64,000 nt of DNA from Pseudomonas borbori. Lineage in GTDB: Bacteria > Pseudomonadota > Gammaproteobacteria > Pseudomonadales > Pseudomonadaceae. Each line of letters begins with the position of its first letter. Position 1 is the first letter of the stretch. The translations under genes and the position numbers were made by a program. The stretch is taken from positions 19,975-83,974 of the forward strand of contig NZ_FOWX01000027.1 in the NCBI RefSeq assembly GCF_900115555.1, given 5' to 3'. This document shows positions 63,069 to 64,000 of the stretch, piece by piece. A model generated the notes under the pieces. The model searched no databases and was not told where the DNA came from. It saw nothing but the letters and a program-made list of their open reading frames with translations.

Positions 63069-64000
63069 ATGGACAACAAGGTTCTGCGATTCAACATAGG
63101 CAGCAAGCTGATCATGGCCTTCGCCCTGCTGATCCTGGGCTTCGGCGGCCTGCTGTTCTTCACCCTGGAGCGCTTCGTCAGTCTGCAGGAAAGCGAAGAA
63201 CTGCAGTTCAAGCACAACTATGAACGGCTCTCCGCGGCGAAGGAGTTGCGCATCAATATCGCAGCCCAGCGCAGCGACCTGCTGCTGGCGATAGACGAGG
63301 GCACGCCTGAGCAACTGGATGCGCGCGAGACGGAAATTCGCAGGCACAGCGAGGCAAACGACCAACAGGTGAAACGCCTGCAGATGGCGGCCAGCGACGA
63401 TTCGGAAGTCGGCGATATTCTCGAGCAGTTGCTGGCGGTGCGCAGCCTGGCGGCGAAGACCCGCGAGCAGCAACTGCAGCTTATCCGCAGTGGCCAGTTG
63501 GAGCAGGCGCGGCACTTGAGCAGCGGCATCCAGCAGGAACGGATCGACAGGATCCATGAATTGGGCCTGCAGCTGGCCAACCTGACCGATCGGCGCATCG
63601 CCGAGGCCTTGGTCCGCTCGCGCCAGTCGCTGCAGACCCTGCGCGAGCGCATCCTCAATTTGAGCCTGCTGTTGGTGGGGGCCAGTGCGATCCTGGCCTG
63701 GTTGCTCAGCCGCCATATCGCCCTGCCGCTGGCGCGCCTGACCGGCTGGGCCGAGCGCATCGGCCGCGGCGAGATCCCCCGCGAGGTCATTGCCAGCACC
63801 CGGCAGGACGAAGTGGGCCGGCTGGCCCAGGCATTCGGCGCCATGAGCCAGTACCTGCGCGAGCTGGTGCAGGAGATGAATGAAGGCATCGCGGTGCTGG
63901 CCAGCTCCAGCGAGGAGATTCTCGCCGCCACCAGCCAGGTGGCCTCGAGCACCCAGGAAACCGCCACCGCGATCAGCGAGATCGCCACCACGGTGGAGGA
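63069..64000 (+). CDS. Methyl-accepting chemotaxis protein (partial, runs off the window)
   Basis: The first 310 residues of a receptor. An N-terminal helix (about 12-34, 'LIMAFALLILGFGGLLFFTL'), a periplasmic helical sensor (about 35-190), a second helix (about 195-218, 'LNLSLLLVGASAILAWLLS') and a HAMP domain ('PLARLTGWAERIGRGEIPRE') are seen. The signalling domain begins with 'LASSSEEILAATSQVASSTQ'. The start at 63069 follows GGAGAGGGACAAGCGTG. The kinase and output genes should lie beyond the window. Confidence 0.9.
   Translation, partial: MDNKVLRFNIGSKLIMAFALLILGFGGLLFFTLERFVSLQESEELQFKHNYERLSAAKELRINIAAQRSDLLLAIDEGTPEQLDARETEIRRHSEANDQQVKRLQMAASDDSEVGDILEQLLAVRSLAAKTREQQLQLIRSGQLEQARHLSSGIQQERIDRIHELGLQLANLTDRRIAEALVRSRQSLQTLRERILNLSLLLVGASAILAWLLSRHIALPLARLTGWAERIGRGEIPREVIASTRQDEVGRLAQAFGAMSQYLRELVQEMNEGIAVLASSSEEILAATSQVASSTQETATAISEIATTVE

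Overview
The window reads as a chromosomal segment of a GC-rich, denitrifying gammaproteobacterium, most probably Pseudomonas. Reasons: a muxABC-opmB-type efflux operon, clade I nosRZDFYL genes, tamAB, a TerC/Alx protein, many LysR/AraC regulators, and short palindromic intergenic repeats of the kind common in Pseudomonas. Coding density is high. I see no rRNA, tRNA, CRISPR array or intact insertion sequence.

Layout. (1) 0.1-7.1 kb: a LysR gene, an AraC-type regulator and a beta-oxidation cluster (acyl-CoA ligase, SDR, thiolase, acyl-CoA dehydrogenase), probably for short or branched acyl chains; no enoyl-CoA hydratase is present. (2) 7.1-9.0 kb: a DUF502 membrane protein and a RES-Xre toxin-antitoxin pair with palindromes upstream. 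(3) 9.2-13.9 kb: a gluconate module in which gluconokinase is fused in frame to the small TRAP permease subunit, followed by the large permease, the binding protein and a LacI-type GntR repressor. A palindromic operator lies upstream and a near-copy lies inside the fusion linker. (4) 13.9-16.2 kb: a LysR regulator divergent from an acyl-CoA dehydrogenase. (5) 16.4-31.6 kb: a DUF1631-GGDEF-EAL protein, a small protein plus terC with a foldable leader, a PstS-OmpA fusion, exonuclease III, a GNAT acetyltransferase, tamA-tamB and an alanine/sodium symporter. (6) 31.7-41.6 kb: tpx and the RND efflux operon muxA-muxB-muxC-opmB, interrupted by palindromic repeats.

(7) 41.3-60.3 kb: an anaerobic-respiration block. 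It holds nosRZDFYL (nitrous oxide reduction), ubiU-ubiV (oxygen-independent ubiquinone synthesis), a MocR-type regulator, a ccoG-like iron-sulfur protein, a siroheme nitrite/sulfite reductase with its DUF934 partner, and lrgAB. Two candidate ANR/DNR (FNR-type) boxes fit this theme. The block is bracketed by a 181-bp direct repeat of the opmB 3' end (174/181 identical, no gaps by my alignment). The inner edges carry gene debris: a TRAP dctP tail and an lrgB fragment on the left, an aldehyde dehydrogenase fragment on the right. This suggests that about 19 kb arrived by, or was reshuffled through, recombination at opmB.

(8) 60.4-64.0 kb: the start of a Wsp-like chemosensory operon (CheW, CheR-TPR, CheW, methyl-accepting protein), cut by the window edge.

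All calls come from reading the translated sequences and DNA by eye; no database search was run.
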